Assembly (NCBI GenBank): GCA_944363975.1
Contig: CALVVU010000004.1
Location: 124,001 to 188,000 of the forward strand
Reading direction: 5' to 3'
DNA: 64,000 nucleotides
Source: Candidatus Coprovivens excrementavium
GTDB taxonomy: Bacteria; Bacillota_I; Bacilli_A; RF39; UBA660
The notes beneath the pieces are model-generated. The model worked only from the letters and a program-made list of their open reading frames with translations, had not been told where the DNA came from and searched no databases. Of the stretch, positions 8,790 to 18,591 are shown piece after piece; within the stretch, counting starts at the first letter, position 1; every line of letters starts with the position of its first letter. A program made the translations under genes and the position numbers.

Positions 8790-9086
8790 CTATCCTACAA
8801 CTCTCGGAACAACTATTTCATCGCCCTCAGTATCATCACTATTACGTAACAAATCTTCAATCGGAACTGATGCTTCAACAACATCTTCTCTCAATTCAAA
8901 CTTAAAATCATCTAAAGCATGTGTCATCGGTTCAACTTCACTTATATTAGGTATTTGATTAACTAAATCAAGATTCTTATCTATAATATCAAATTCATCC
9001 AATACCATTTTGTTTTCTTCCTCTGTCAAACCAATTAAAAGTTTATCAGCATAATCATCTACCATTTCTTTTGTAAACTTACTCAT
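8790..9086 (-). CDS. gatC: Asp/Glu-tRNA amidotransferase subunit C
   Basis: Small bridging subunit (98 aa) that stabilises the GatA-GatB contact. Typical segments are an N-terminal helix pair (MVDDYADKLLIGLTEEE) and the extended arm NIPNISEVEPMTHALDD, followed by LREDVVE. The start overlaps the end of aspS by 8 bases, so the two are probably translationally coupled. GatC, GatA and GatB follow each other in the usual C-A-B order. Confidence 0.95.
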   Translation of the reverse strand: MSKFTKEMVDDYADKLLIGLTEEENKMVLDEFDIIDKNLDLVNQIPNISEVEPMTHALDDFKFELREDVVEASVPIEDLLRNSDDTEGDEIVVPRVVG

Positions 9087-10842
9087 CTTTTTTCACCTCT
9101 ACTTTAATACCTAATTCTTTCAATTGCTCAAAAGTTAATTCCGAAGGACTTCCCATCATATTATCAGCCCCACTCGCACTAGTTGGGAATGCTTGAACTT
9201 CCCTTAAATTTGGTTCATCTTTAATCAACATTAAAATACGATCAATTCCTGGTGCCATTCCACCATGTGGTGGGCAACCATATTTAAATGCCGTAAATAT
9301 TGAACTAAATCTTTTCTCAATTTCTTCTCTTGTATAACCAACAACTTCAAAGCCCTTAGCTAAACTATCTAAATCATGATTACGAATAGCTCCACTAGCC
9401 ATTTCATTACCGTTACATACAAAATCATATTGATATGCTAATATATCCAAAACATCTTCGTACTTATCATAATCACTTATTCCACCATGAGGAAGACTAA
9501 ATGGATTATGGCAGAATTCATACTTTCTTTTCTCTTCATCATATTCAAACATTGGAAAATCTTTAATAATACATAATTCTAAACGATCTTTATCAATTAA
9601 ATCCAATTTACGACCTAACTCATCTCTTATTAATCCAGCTTGTTTCTGAGCCAATTTTAATTTTTTATTAGCAATAAAGAATATAACAGAATTATCCTTC
9701 ATTTCAAACTCTTTAACTAAATCTTCTCTTTCCTGATCTGTTAAAAATTTATCAATTGGTCCTTTGAAAGTTCCATCACTCATTAAAGTTAAATAACCAA
9801 TACCAGGCATCCCAATACTAGAAGCGTAATCAACTACTTCATTAAACCACGAATTAGACTTATCACCAATATTCGGAACAACAATTACTTTAATAATACT
9901 TTTCTTAAATGGACCAAAAGTTGTATCTTTTAAAATTAGAGAAGCATCTTTTATTATTAAAGGATTTCTTAAATCAGGTTTATCAGTTCCATACAATTCC
10001 ATAGCATCACGATAAGCTATTCTCCTAAAAGGACGAGAACTCACTTTCTTATTACTAAACTTAGTAAAAGTATCATAAAATATCTCTTCGCCAATCTCTA
10101 ATACTTCTTCTTCTGTAACATAACTCATTTCGAAATCTAATTGATAAAATTCTAGTGTACGATCAGCACGTGCATCTTCATCTCTAAAACAAGGTGCTAT
10201 TTGAAAATACTTTTCAATTCCACCTACCATTAATAATTCTTTATATATCTGTGGAGCTTGTGGTAAAGCATAAAATTTACCTTTAAAGTTGCGTGAAGGT
10301 ACAACAAAATCTCTTGCTCCTTCAGGACTAGAAGCAGTTAATATAGGAGTTTGTACCTCCATAAAACCTAAATCATACATTTTATTTCTTAAAAAATGCA
10401 AAACATCACTACGTAATTTAAAATTATCTTTGACCTTATTATTTCGTAAATCTAAATAACGATATTTTAATCTTAAATCTTCTGATGCTTCTTTACTAGA
10501 CATTATTCCAAAAGGAAGCTCATGTAAAGAAGGGCTTAAAACTTCTAAATGTTCAACTAGCATTTCAATTTCACCAGTTTTAAGTCTAGCATTATAAGTG
10601 TCTTTACTTCTCTCACGAATAGTTCCAGTTAACTTAATTACTGATTCCTTAGCTAACCCAACAAATAAAGAATCATCATTTGATACTGTTTGTAAAGTTT
10701 CAGTATTATCGCGCAAATCTAAGAATAAAACTCCTCCATGATCACGAATATTTTCAATCCATCCACTTACAACGACTCTCTTACCAACCATTGTCTTGTC
10801 GATATCAACACAATGATGAGTACGATATATATTTTCTTTCAT
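9079..10842 (-). CDS. aspS: Aspartyl-tRNA synthetase
   Basis: Class IIb synthetase of the bacterial type (587 aa). An N-terminal OB-fold anticodon domain (GWIENIRDHGGVLFLDLRD) is followed by class II motif 2 (FRDEDARADRTLEFYQLDFE), the GAD insertion (about residues 290-420) and motif 3 (APGIDRILMLI). The gene follows asnS by 26 bases and overlaps gatC. An ancestral non-discriminating AspRS would also feed GatCAB. Whether this one discriminates cannot be read from the sequence, but the presence of asnS makes the discriminating form plausible. Confidence 0.97.
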   Translation of the reverse strand: MKENIYRTHHCVDIDKTMVGKRVVVSGWIENIRDHGGVLFLDLRDNTETLQTVSNDDSLFVGLAKESVIKLTGTIRERSKDTYNARLKTGEIEMLVEHLEVLSPSLHELPFGIMSSKEASEDLRLKYRYLDLRNNKVKDNFKLRSDVLHFLRNKMYDLGFMEVQTPILTASSPEGARDFVVPSRNFKGKFYALPQAPQIYKELLMVGGIEKYFQIAPCFRDEDARADRTLEFYQLDFEMSYVTEEEVLEIGEEIFYDTFTKFSNKKVSSRPFRRIAYRDAMELYGTDKPDLRNPLIIKDASLILKDTTFGPFKKSIIKVIVVPNIGDKSNSWFNEVVDYASSIGMPGIGYLTLMSDGTFKGPIDKFLTDQEREDLVKEFEMKDNSVIFFIANKKLKLAQKQAGLIRDELGRKLDLIDKDRLELCIIKDFPMFEYDEEKRKYEFCHNPFSLPHGGISDYDKYEDVLDILAYQYDFVCNGNEMASGAIRNHDLDSLAKGFEVVGYTREEIEKRFSSIFTAFKYGCPPHGGMAPGIDRILMLIKDEPNLREVQAFPTSASGADNMMGSPSELTFEQLKELGIKVEVKKDE

Positions 10843-10868
10843 TAAAATCTTCCTTTCTATTTAACTTA

Positions 10869-12227
10869 TTAAAAATCACAATTACCTGGAGTTCTAGGAT
10901 ATGGAATTACATCTCTTATATTTTCAACACCTGTCAAATAAATTAATAATCTTTCAAACCCCATTCCAAATCCCGAATGAACACAGCTACCATAACGACG
11001 TAAATTTAAATACCATTCCATACTTGAAATATCCATTCCTAATTCTTTCATACGATTAACTAATTTATCATAAGATTCTTCCCTTTGAGATCCTCCCATT
11101 AATTCTCCAGCACCAGGAACTTCTAAGTCAACAGCAGCTACAGTTTTACCATCATCATTTTGTTTCATGTAAAATGCTTTAATATCTTTTGGCCAATTCT
11201 TAATAAATACTGGACCATTAAAATATTCTGTAATATATTTTTCATGCTCTTTAGCAATATCTTCACCATATTCGGGCTCAAACTCCCATTTTACTGGAGC
11301 TTCTTTCAAAATTTTAATAACTTCATCATGATCAATTCTAACAAAATCAGAATTAACTAATTTTTCTAATTTTTCCTTTAACCCCTTTTCAACATACTGA
11401 TTAAAGAAATCTATTTCTAAAGAAGCATTCTCTAGGACATATGAAACAACATACTTCAACATATCCTCCATTACATCCATATCACCATCTAAATCGGTAA
11501 ATGCCATTTCTGGTTCAATCATCCAAAATTCATTAGCATGTGTTTTAGTATTAGAATTTTCTGCTCTAAAAGTAGGTCCAAAAGTATAAGTTTTCTTATA
11601 TGCTAAAGCAAAAGTCTCAGCCTCTAATTGACCACTAACTGTTAAATTAGTTAGTTTACCAAAAAAATCCTTTGAATAATCTGGTTCACCAATAATTCGT
11701 CCCAAATCAAGAGTTGTAACTTGAAACATTTCGCCCGCTCCCTCACAATCACTCGCTGTAATTAATGGTGCATGAAAATAAACATAATTACGTTCTTGAA
11801 AATACTTGTGAATCGCATATGCGGCGATACTTCTTACTCTAAATACCGCCTGAAATAAATTTGTACGTGGTCTTAAATAAGCTTGCTCCCTTAAAAATTC
11901 ACGAGTATGTCTTTTAGGTTGTATAGGATAATCGGCAGGACAATCGCCTAACAATTTAACAATCGATGCTTTAAGCTCGATATTTTGATTACCATGACTA
12001 GCAACAAGTTCACCAGTTACGCTAATAGCACATCCAACTAACCATTTCTGAATATCTTCAAAATTATATAAACTATTGTCATAAACAATTTGTAAATGTT
12101 CTTGAGTAGTTCCATCACTAAAATCAATAAAGCCAAATTCCTTTTGCTTACGATGATTTCTTATCCATCCTTCAACAGTAACAGTACTACCTTCTTTTTC
12201 TTTTTTAAACAAATCTCTTAAATCCAT
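10869..12227 (-). CDS. asnS: Asparaginyl-tRNA synthetase
   Basis: Class IIb synthetase (452 aa) that charges tRNA(Asn) directly. An OB-fold with GWIRNHRKQKEFGFIDFSDG comes first, then motif 2 (FRAENSNTKTHANEFWMIEPE) and motif 3 (GFGMGFERLLIYLTG), ending NIRDVIPYPRTPGNCDF, a typical AsnRS C-terminus. It lies 4 bases after hisS and before aspS. The operon's T-box has an Asn specifier, which points to this gene as the primary regulatory target. Confidence 0.96.
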   Translation of the reverse strand: MDLRDLFKKEKEGSTVTVEGWIRNHRKQKEFGFIDFSDGTTQEHLQIVYDNSLYNFEDIQKWLVGCAISVTGELVASHGNQNIELKASIVKLLGDCPADYPIQPKRHTREFLREQAYLRPRTNLFQAVFRVRSIAAYAIHKYFQERNYVYFHAPLITASDCEGAGEMFQVTTLDLGRIIGEPDYSKDFFGKLTNLTVSGQLEAETFALAYKKTYTFGPTFRAENSNTKTHANEFWMIEPEMAFTDLDGDMDVMEDMLKYVVSYVLENASLEIDFFNQYVEKGLKEKLEKLVNSDFVRIDHDEVIKILKEAPVKWEFEPEYGEDIAKEHEKYITEYFNGPVFIKNWPKDIKAFYMKQNDDGKTVAAVDLEVPGAGELMGGSQREESYDKLVNRMKELGMDISSMEWYLNLRRYGSCVHSGFGMGFERLLIYLTGVENIRDVIPYPRTPGNCDF

Positions 12228-12231
12228 AATC

Positions 12232-13500
12232 TCACCTTAAATTCAAATCTAAATAATCATCTATTTCTGCTTCTTTAACCATAGCTACTTCTTTTGTTAA
12301 ATTATCTTTAACTTGCATTTCACCAGCTACCAAGTCTTCATCATTTAATATAATTAAATACTTAGCATTTAAACGATCAGCTTGTTTAAACTGGCTTTTC
12401 AAACTTCTATTCATATAATCTGTTTCAACTCTAAAACCATTTAATCTCAAATCTTGAGTCAAAGCTAATGCATACTCTTTTTCTGTTTTATTTACATATA
12501 AAACAAAAACATCAATTGTTTCATTAATTGGTAACCTAACTTCCTCTTTTTCTAAAGCACGAACAAGTCTACCAATTCCACAAGCGAACCCAATACCTGG
12601 TGTTTTAGGCCCATCTAAATTTTCAACTAACGTGTCATAACGTCCACCACCAGCTAACACATTATTAGCTCCAAAATCCTTAACTGTTGCTTCTATTTCA
12701 AAAACAGTATGGGAATAATAATCTAATCCACGTACTATCTTAGGATCAACTTCATAATCAATATCTAAAACGTCTAAATAATTTTGAACATCCATAAATC
12801 TATTTTTAGATTCTTCATTTAAATAATCTAACATAATAGGAGCATTTTTAATTATTTCAGACTCAGCATCAACCTTACAATCTAAAATACGTAATGGATT
12901 TTTCTTTAAACGTTCTTGACAATCTTCACATAAATCATTAATAAATGGTTCAAAATATTTAATTAATGCTTCACGATAGTTATTACGTGATTCTGTATCA
13001 CCTAAACTATTTATTTTAACTTTAACTCCTTTTAATCCCAACAATTTAAATATTTGAACTGCTACACTAATTACCTCAGCATCAATAGCTGGATCATCAC
13101 AACCTAATACTTCTACTCCAAATTGCGTTAATTCTCTATCACGCCCAGACTGTGGTCTTTCATAGCGATACATTGTTCCGTTATAATAAAGTTTTACTGG
13201 CTGATTAGGATCACCATACATCTTATTCTCTATAAAACTTCTAACAACGCCTGCCGTTCCTTCAGGTCTTAAAGTCATTTGGCGATTACCACGATCAACA
13301 AAATCATACGTTTCCTTATTTACTATATCAGTACTATCGCCAACTCCACGATGAAATAATTCTGTACTTTCGAAAATAGGAGTTCTAATCTTTCCATAAT
13401 TATATCTTTCCATAACTTCATCAACAACACGCTCAACATACTGCCATACTTTCATTTCATGACCATAAATATCATAACTTCCTTTAGGTTTAACTATCAT
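12232..13500 (-). CDS. hisS: Histidyl-tRNA synthetase
   Basis: Class II synthetase (422 aa). Visible are motif 1 (TPIFESTELFHRGVG), motif 2 (YRYERPQSGRDRELTQFGVE), the His-specific signature VRGLDYYSHTVFEIE, motif 3 (GIGFACGIGRLVRAL) and a C-terminal anticodon-binding domain. The start follows AAGGAGG at a spacing of 6. It is the first gene after the T-box leader, although the leader's specifier reads Asn rather than His. Confidence 0.97.
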   Translation of the reverse strand: MIVKPKGSYDIYGHEMKVWQYVERVVDEVMERYNYGKIRTPIFESTELFHRGVGDSTDIVNKETYDFVDRGNRQMTLRPEGTAGVVRSFIENKMYGDPNQPVKLYYNGTMYRYERPQSGRDRELTQFGVEVLGCDDPAIDAEVISVAVQIFKLLGLKGVKVKINSLGDTESRNNYREALIKYFEPFINDLCEDCQERLKKNPLRILDCKVDAESEIIKNAPIMLDYLNEESKNRFMDVQNYLDVLDIDYEVDPKIVRGLDYYSHTVFEIEATVKDFGANNVLAGGGRYDTLVENLDGPKTPGIGFACGIGRLVRALEKEEVRLPINETIDVFVLYVNKTEKEYALALTQDLRLNGFRVETDYMNRSLKSQFKQADRLNAKYLIILNDEDLVAGEMQVKDNLTKEVAMVKEAEIDDYLDLNLR

Positions 13501-13520
13501 AATAATCCTCCTTTATAATT

Positions 13521-13729
13521 AAAAAAGTACCTAATTATGTAAGGACGAAATAACTCCGCGGTGCCACCTTACTTTACTTAGGTACTCTCAAATTCTTATT
13601 TTATCGCTCTTAATGCGTTCTTATTATTAGAAAGTTGTTATTCATATATCATCCAATAAGGCATTTTCACCATCTAGCCCTCTCTTTTATCTTCATAATA
13701 TATTACTCGTCTTTCAATAAGAAAAATCT
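13521..13729 (-). promoter_or_regulatory. T-box leader of the hisS-asnS-aspS-gatCAB operon, Asn specifier
   Basis: The conserved T-box GGTGGCACCGCGG lies at 13556-13568. The terminator stem AGTACCTAA/TTAGGTACT (13526-13534 with 13578-13586) ends in a T run. In stem I the base helix CTTATTGAAAG (13711-13721) pairs with CTTTC and AATAAG, and the next helix ATATATTAT pairs with ATGATATAT. An AGTA bulge lies on one side of the internal loop. The opposite strand of the loop is GAATAACAA, so in the usual GAAN-specifier-purine frame the specifier is AAC (13637-13639), an asparagine codon. The AGAGAGG...GGTGAAAATGCC apical part is also present. Uncharged tRNA(Asn) is therefore expected to relieve termination. 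Confidence 0.93.
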
Positions 13730-13735
13730 AAATGT

Positions 13736-13764
13736 ATTTTACTATTTTTTTTAAATAGAGTCAA
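13736..13764 (-). promoter_or_regulatory. Promoter of the T-box operon
   Basis: A -35 TTGACT (13759-13764) and a -10 TAAAAT (13736-13741) separated by exactly 17 bases, a good housekeeping promoter. Transcription would begin near 13729, just before stem I of the T-box. Confidence 0.85.
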
Positions 13765-13792
13765 TATTTAATATCTATCTTTAACTAGAAAA

Positions 13793-13815
13793 GAAATAAT
13801 ATCATCATATTATCT
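13793..13815 (-). terminator. Probable terminator of the WG-repeat protein gene
   Basis: Stem AATAATAT/ATATTAT overlaps the stop codon at 13810 and is followed on the minus strand by TTTCTTTTC. The T run is interrupted, so it is weaker than others in the window. Confidence 0.5.
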
Positions 13816-15126
13816 CTCTTCATTGCTTTCCCATCTAACAGTATTAACCGGTATACTTTCAAAATCATATTTCAAATCTCTTCCTTGATAAACATGTAAA
13901 ACAATGATACCGCTATATTCACGTGCTATTTCAAATGCCGGATGATTAAAACTATCCTTTTCCATATTTGAAAAAGCTAATTGAACTTTATACTTCTCTT
14001 CATTGCTATAATCTATAAAATGCAAAACACTATCATTAGCCGTTAAATAGAAAATACAATTACTACGAACTTCAACTAAAGTTACACGATCAACATTTAA
14101 AAATATTTTCCCATCTATACGATACACTTTATAATCAATAAATGTTTCATCTCCAACAGTTCTTTCTCTCCCTGTCTTGTAATAATAAGTTAAATTATCA
14201 TTACGCCATACATCATATATCGGATCAGTACTAGTTGCTGAAACAGTCTTTTCATTTTGTAAATCATAAATATACCAAGATCCATCTTTACACAAAATAT
14301 AATATCCTGTATCTTCATCATAATTAATAGAATCATATTCAAAAGGCATTATCTCCGTAATATTTCCTTTTTCAGAAAGATAAATAACACCCCACTTATT
14401 GTTCTCAGCACTTCTTACAATATAACGATAATTTTCTCCATCACCAACATTTTTATCTTCATTATGTGTACTCTCTTTAACATCAGCATATTTAGCAATA
14501 ATTTCTTTCTCTTCATCTAAGAAATTAATCAAATATATTGTTCTCAAGAAGTTATTATTTCCATACTCAACATCCTGCTCTGACGAATCATCAACAAAAG
14601 CATATTTATCATGAATAGCTGTCAAAGTTCTTTGAGTTTCCAATCTTGTAAGAGGATCAGCATTAGCAATATTATATTCATCATATCCACTAGTAGCTTT
14701 TTCACATTCACCCACTGAATTAATACACTTATAAGTTCCTAATAATTCACCTTTTATATTATAATAATATAATAAACCACGATATTTATCCTCATGTCTT
14801 ATATTTTCTGGTACTTCATAATCAGTTAATATCTCTGGCAAATCAGCTTCACTTTCAGGATTTTCCTTTAAAACCCAAAAAGGAACCAATTCCTCACGAC
14901 TAATAGAAACTCTTCTATAAGAACGATATATATACCCCAAGCTAATATACTCATCAACAACACCATCTTCGTATTCACTACTAACATGAATAGCCATTAT
15001 TAACGGTTCACTATTTGAATATCTAATATAATTAATTATAAATATAATTCCCCATAAAATCAAAAATATTAAAATACATAATTCTATAATTTTTTTCTTA
15101 CTTAACTTTTGTGGTGTCTGATACAT
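13810..15126 (-). CDS. Membrane-anchored protein with WG-type repeats
   Basis: 438 aa with one N-terminal membrane helix (about residues 12-30: IIELCILIFLILWGIIFII) after a basic start, so the bulk is predicted outside the cell. The middle contains WG/KWG-repeat-like units, clearest in KWGVIYLSEKGNITEIMPFEYDSI and then DGSWYIYDLQNEK. These resemble the WGxIDxxGxxVIPxxYD repeats of surface-exposed proteins. The function is unknown. It lies downstream of a second anchored protein and may form a unit with it. Confidence 0.75.
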   Translation of the reverse strand: MYQTPQKLSKKKIIELCILIFLILWGIIFIINYIRYSNSEPLIMAIHVSSEYEDGVVDEYISLGYIYRSYRRVSISREELVPFWVLKENPESEADLPEILTDYEVPENIRHEDKYRGLLYYYNIKGELLGTYKCINSVGECEKATSGYDEYNIANADPLTRLETQRTLTAIHDKYAFVDDSSEQDVEYGNNNFLRTIYLINFLDEEKEIIAKYADVKESTHNEDKNVGDGENYRYIVRSAENNKWGVIYLSEKGNITEIMPFEYDSINYDEDTGYYILCKDGSWYIYDLQNEKTVSATSTDPIYDVWRNDNLTYYYKTGRERTVGDETFIDYKVYRIDGKIFLNVDRVTLVEVRSNCIFYLTANDSVLHFIDYSNEEKYKVQLAFSNMEKDSFNHPAFEIAREYSGIIVLHVYQGRDLKYDFESIPVNTVRWESNEER

Positions 15127-15184
15127 TTAATATCACCTCTACTATTAAATATTTTAACATAAAAAAAAGAAGATAAAAACTATT

Positions 15185-15955
15185 TTAAATATCTCCTACT
15201 ATAAAACTTTGTTCTAAATAATAATTATCTCCATTTTTCTTAAATATATGAGCATATAAAACACCATCTTTTTGAATTACACTTTCATCAATATATGGTC
15301 TTTTTTCCGTATCATAATTTGTGCAATAATTTTCATCAAAGTATTTTAAACATCTATAATTATCTAAAATATCAATTTGTAAATAATATTCATATAAAAC
15401 TATTCTATCTTTTTCTTCATAAACTTTATCTAAAGACGAATATCCAAGCAATCTATCTTGATAATCATTTATTAAACAATAGTATTTTTTACCAGAATTT
15501 TTACAAGTTAAACCATGATATTCAATATCTTCATAAGATAATTCATTAGTTGTATTAAAATAATTTAACTGATAATCCATAAATGTTTCATTATCAATTA
15601 TCGCTACATTACACTTCCCTGTATTTGTTATAAAATCGATTGTTTTTGTAACTTGACAAGTAATCTTCTCTGCTTTAATTGTCTTCTTTTCATAATCTTC
15701 TTGTTCAATATTATCTAAGACAAACTTAATAATATCATCACTTGTCAAATCTTCATTTACTAAATGAGCCTTTCGAAGACCAGTCTTATTTTTAACACGA
15801 TTATACAATATTCTAACAGTTGGATCATTATTAGAAAGTTCCGTTCTAGACAACAACTCAACTTCATGTTTTAAATGACCAACTACTATAAATACAATTA
15901 CAAATACTAATAAAATAATAAATACTAAAATACAAGTTTTTATAAAATCTCTCAC
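15185..15955 (-). CDS. Membrane-anchored hypothetical protein (256 aa)
   Basis: One N-terminal membrane helix (about residues 6-26, CILVFIILLVFVIVFIVVG) precedes a roughly 225-residue exterior domain. That domain contains four cysteines arranged CQVTKTIDFITNTGKC and CKNSGKKYYC, which could form disulfides outside the cell. No family is recognised. It starts 9 bases after dtd ends and precedes the WG-repeat protein, so the operon order is rel-dtd-this gene-WG protein. Confidence 0.7.
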   Translation of the reverse strand: MRDFIKTCILVFIILLVFVIVFIVVGHLKHEVELLSRTELSNNDPTVRILYNRVKNKTGLRKAHLVNEDLTSDDIIKFVLDNIEQEDYEKKTIKAEKITCQVTKTIDFITNTGKCNVAIIDNETFMDYQLNYFNTTNELSYEDIEYHGLTCKNSGKKYYCLINDYQDRLLGYSSLDKVYEEKDRIVLYEYYLQIDILDNYRCLKYFDENYCTNYDTEKRPYIDESVIQKDGVLYAHIFKKNGDNYYLEQSFIVGDI

Positions 15956-15963
15956 TATAACAC

Positions 15964-16407
15964 CTACTTATTATCAGTATCTATGATTATTGTTGTTGGT
16001 CCATCATTAACTAAAGAAACTTTCATATCAGCTCCAAATACCCCATCTTTAGTTGGTACTTCATTATTAAGTAAACGATTAAACTCTTCATAAAGAGAAA
16101 TTGCTTTATCACCACTTAATGCTTTTATATAAGAAGGTCTATTACCTTTTCTAACATCCCCATATAAAGTAAATTGTGATATCGATAATATTTCTCCTTG
16201 TTCATCAATTACGCTACGATTCATAACATCATTTTCATCTTCAAAAACACGTAAATTAACTATTTTTCTTACACAATACTTAATATCGTCAATCGTATCA
16301 GTATCCGTAAAACCAACCAAAACCATTAAACCTTTACCAATTTCATTAATAATCTTACCATCAACCATAACAGAAGACTCTTTTACTTTTTGAACAACAC
16401 ACCTCAT
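15964..16407 (-). CDS. dtd: D-aminoacyl-tRNA deacylase
   Basis: Hydrolyses D-aminoacyl-tRNAs, protecting translation. The 147-aa length is normal. Signatures are MRCVVQKVKESSVMVDG at the start, LMVLVGF, the catalytic segment SQFTLYGD near residue 78 and the GP dipeptide in DGPTTIIID near the C-terminus. The start overlaps the rel stop by one base, as in the conserved rel-dtd pair of Bacillota. Confidence 0.96.
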   Translation of the reverse strand: MRCVVQKVKESSVMVDGKIINEIGKGLMVLVGFTDTDTIDDIKYCVRKIVNLRVFEDENDVMNRSVIDEQGEILSISQFTLYGDVRKGNRPSYIKALSGDKAISLYEEFNRLLNNEVPTKDGVFGADMKVSLVNDGPTTIIIDTDNK

Positions 16408-18572
16408 TATTTATGTGTCCTTCCTACTTCAACAACCATTGGTAAAGATTTAATCTCACTAATAAATCCTTCTAATTGATCGACACTAATCGTCTTAACT
16501 GTTACAGCATAAGTAGTATAATCTTCATCTTCATAAGTTTTCACCGATTCAATATAAACATCTCTTTGTGAAGCCTTAGTAATAATGTTCAATAATTGAT
16601 TCTTTCCCTTAACGACTTTAATAACTAAATCTGTTAAATAAGAAGATTCATTATTCATATTCCATTCAACTTCTATCAATCTTGTACTGTTTTTTATATT
16701 AGGACAATCCTTCTTATGAACCGCAATTCCTTCTCCTTTAGTAATATAACCTATAATAGGATCTCCTTTAACTGGTTTACAACAATTAGCAATCGTTACA
16801 AGAATATCATCTGTACCAGCAACAATAATATCTCCTTTAACTGCACGACTTCCAATATTAGTACGATTACCAACTTTACCAAGATAAATATCTATAACAT
16901 CTTTCTTATCCTCAAATATTAAATCAATTATATATCCAGCAGTAAAACGTAAAGAACCAATAGATAAATATAAATCATCTAAATCTGTAGTATGTGTATC
17001 TTTTAAGACCTTTTCCAGATTCTTTTCTGATAAAACATCATTAAACGATAACTTTCTTCGTCTAATTTCCTTATCAAGCATTTCTTTACCTGTATTTATA
17101 TAATTAGCACGATCTTGTTTACTAAAGAATGACTTAATTTTATTTTTCGCCTGACTAGTTTTAACAAAATTCAACCAATCTTTATTTGGATTAGCTTCCT
17201 TGCAAGTATTAATTTTAACAATATCTCCGTCCTCTAATTCATGATCTAAAGGAACAATTTGATCATTTACAATAGCACCAATAGTTCTATCTCCAACACC
17301 ACTATGTATACGATAAGCAAAATCAATTGGTGTAGCTCCCTTAGGTAACTCTAAAACATCTCCTTTAGGAGTATAGCAATAAATTAAATCACTCAATAAT
17401 TCGTCATTTAAATTACTAGCAAACTCATTATCACTCTCAACATTACTATTAGCATCAATAATATTTCTAAACATTTCCAACTTGTGTTCCATCATACTCT
17501 GAATCTTAACAGATCCTTTTTCCTTATAAGACCAATGTGAAGCAATACCTTTTTCAGCAATTTCATCCATCTCATAAGTACGAACTTGAACTTCAAACAA
17601 GTGACCCTCAACACCAAAAATAGTCGTATGTAAACTTTGATACATATTTTCTTTTGGATTAGCAATATAATCTTTAAATCTTCTTGGCATTGGACGATAC
17701 TTACTATGAATTAAACCAATCGTTAAATAACAATCTTGAACAGTATCAACAAAAACTCTTAAAGCCAAGATATCATATATATCATTAAATCTTTTGCCAT
17801 TATCCATTTTATTATATAAACTATGAACTGACTTAACTCTTCCTTTTATCTTAAAACTTATTCCATTCTCTGTTAATATATCAGAAATACTTTGCTTCAT
17901 TTCATTTAATAATTCGTTCAATTCTTCACGAGAAGCATCTAATCTCTCTAAAATATCATTATAAACATCCGGTTTTGTATAACGTAAGCACCAGTCTTCC
18001 AACTCACTTTTTATCGAATTAATTCCCAAACGATGAGCTATCGGAATTAAAACAGCCGTTGTCTCATTAGCTTTTTGTTTTTGTACTTCAACTGGCAAAG
18101 CATATAGCGTTCTCATATTATGTAAACGATCAGCTAATTTAATAAATAGCACTCTTACATCTTCAGATAAACCAACTAAAACCTTACGTAAATATTGAGC
18201 AGACGAATCCTTGTCATCAGACAACTCTAATTTATTTATTTTACTAATGCTAGAAACAATATTAGCAATTTCATCACCAAATTCTTCTCTAATTTCCTCA
18301 ATAGTCGCATCCGTATGATTAATTGTCTCATGTAACAAAGCACAAGCAATCGTTACATAATCAACATTTAAATCCGTAAGAATATAAGCAACTTCTAAAG
18401 GATGAGAAATATAAGGATCTCCATTTAATCTTTTTTTGTCACCATGTTTTTCTAAAGCAAAAGCATAAGCTCTATTAATTACATCTAACTCTTCATTTTT
18501 TTTGATTATTTTCTTTACTTTTTCATATAATTCATCATAAGTAATAGGTTTTTCCCTTCTTGTCTCTTCCAT
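16407..18572 (-). CDS. rel: (p)ppGpp synthetase, long Rel/RelA type with degenerate hydrolase motif
   Basis: Long RSH protein (721 aa): hydrolase-fold domain (about 30-190), synthetase (about 230-380), TGS (about 405-465) and C-terminal ACT. The synthetase looks intact (YDILALRVFVDT, RRFKDYIANPKENMYQSLHT, FEVQVRTYEMDEIAEKGIA). In the hydrolase domain the family motif HDxxED is replaced by HETINH at residues 81-86, so Asp, Glu and Asp of the motif are changed, while the ISHP His and DRLHNMRT are kept. The family makes the alarmone from GTP/GDP and ATP. The hydrolase is predicted to be weak or inactive. It is the first gene of the rel-dtd unit. Confidence 0.95.
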   Translation of the reverse strand: MEETRREKPITYDELYEKVKKIIKKNEELDVINRAYAFALEKHGDKKRLNGDPYISHPLEVAYILTDLNVDYVTIACALLHETINHTDATIEEIREEFGDEIANIVSSISKINKLELSDDKDSSAQYLRKVLVGLSEDVRVLFIKLADRLHNMRTLYALPVEVQKQKANETTAVLIPIAHRLGINSIKSELEDWCLRYTKPDVYNDILERLDASREELNELLNEMKQSISDILTENGISFKIKGRVKSVHSLYNKMDNGKRFNDIYDILALRVFVDTVQDCYLTIGLIHSKYRPMPRRFKDYIANPKENMYQSLHTTIFGVEGHLFEVQVRTYEMDEIAEKGIASHWSYKEKGSVKIQSMMEHKLEMFRNIIDANSNVESDNEFASNLNDELLSDLIYCYTPKGDVLELPKGATPIDFAYRIHSGVGDRTIGAIVNDQIVPLDHELEDGDIVKINTCKEANPNKDWLNFVKTSQAKNKIKSFFSKQDRANYINTGKEMLDKEIRRRKLSFNDVLSEKNLEKVLKDTHTTDLDDLYLSIGSLRFTAGYIIDLIFEDKKDVIDIYLGKVGNRTNIGSRAVKGDIIVAGTDDILVTIANCCKPVKGDPIIGYITKGEGIAVHKKDCPNIKNSTRLIEVEWNMNNESSYLTDLVIKVVKGKNQLLNIITKASQRDVYIESVKTYEDEDYTTYAVTVKTISVDQLEGFISEIKSLPMVVEVGRTHK

Positions 18573-18591
18573 AATCCATCTCCTATCATTA

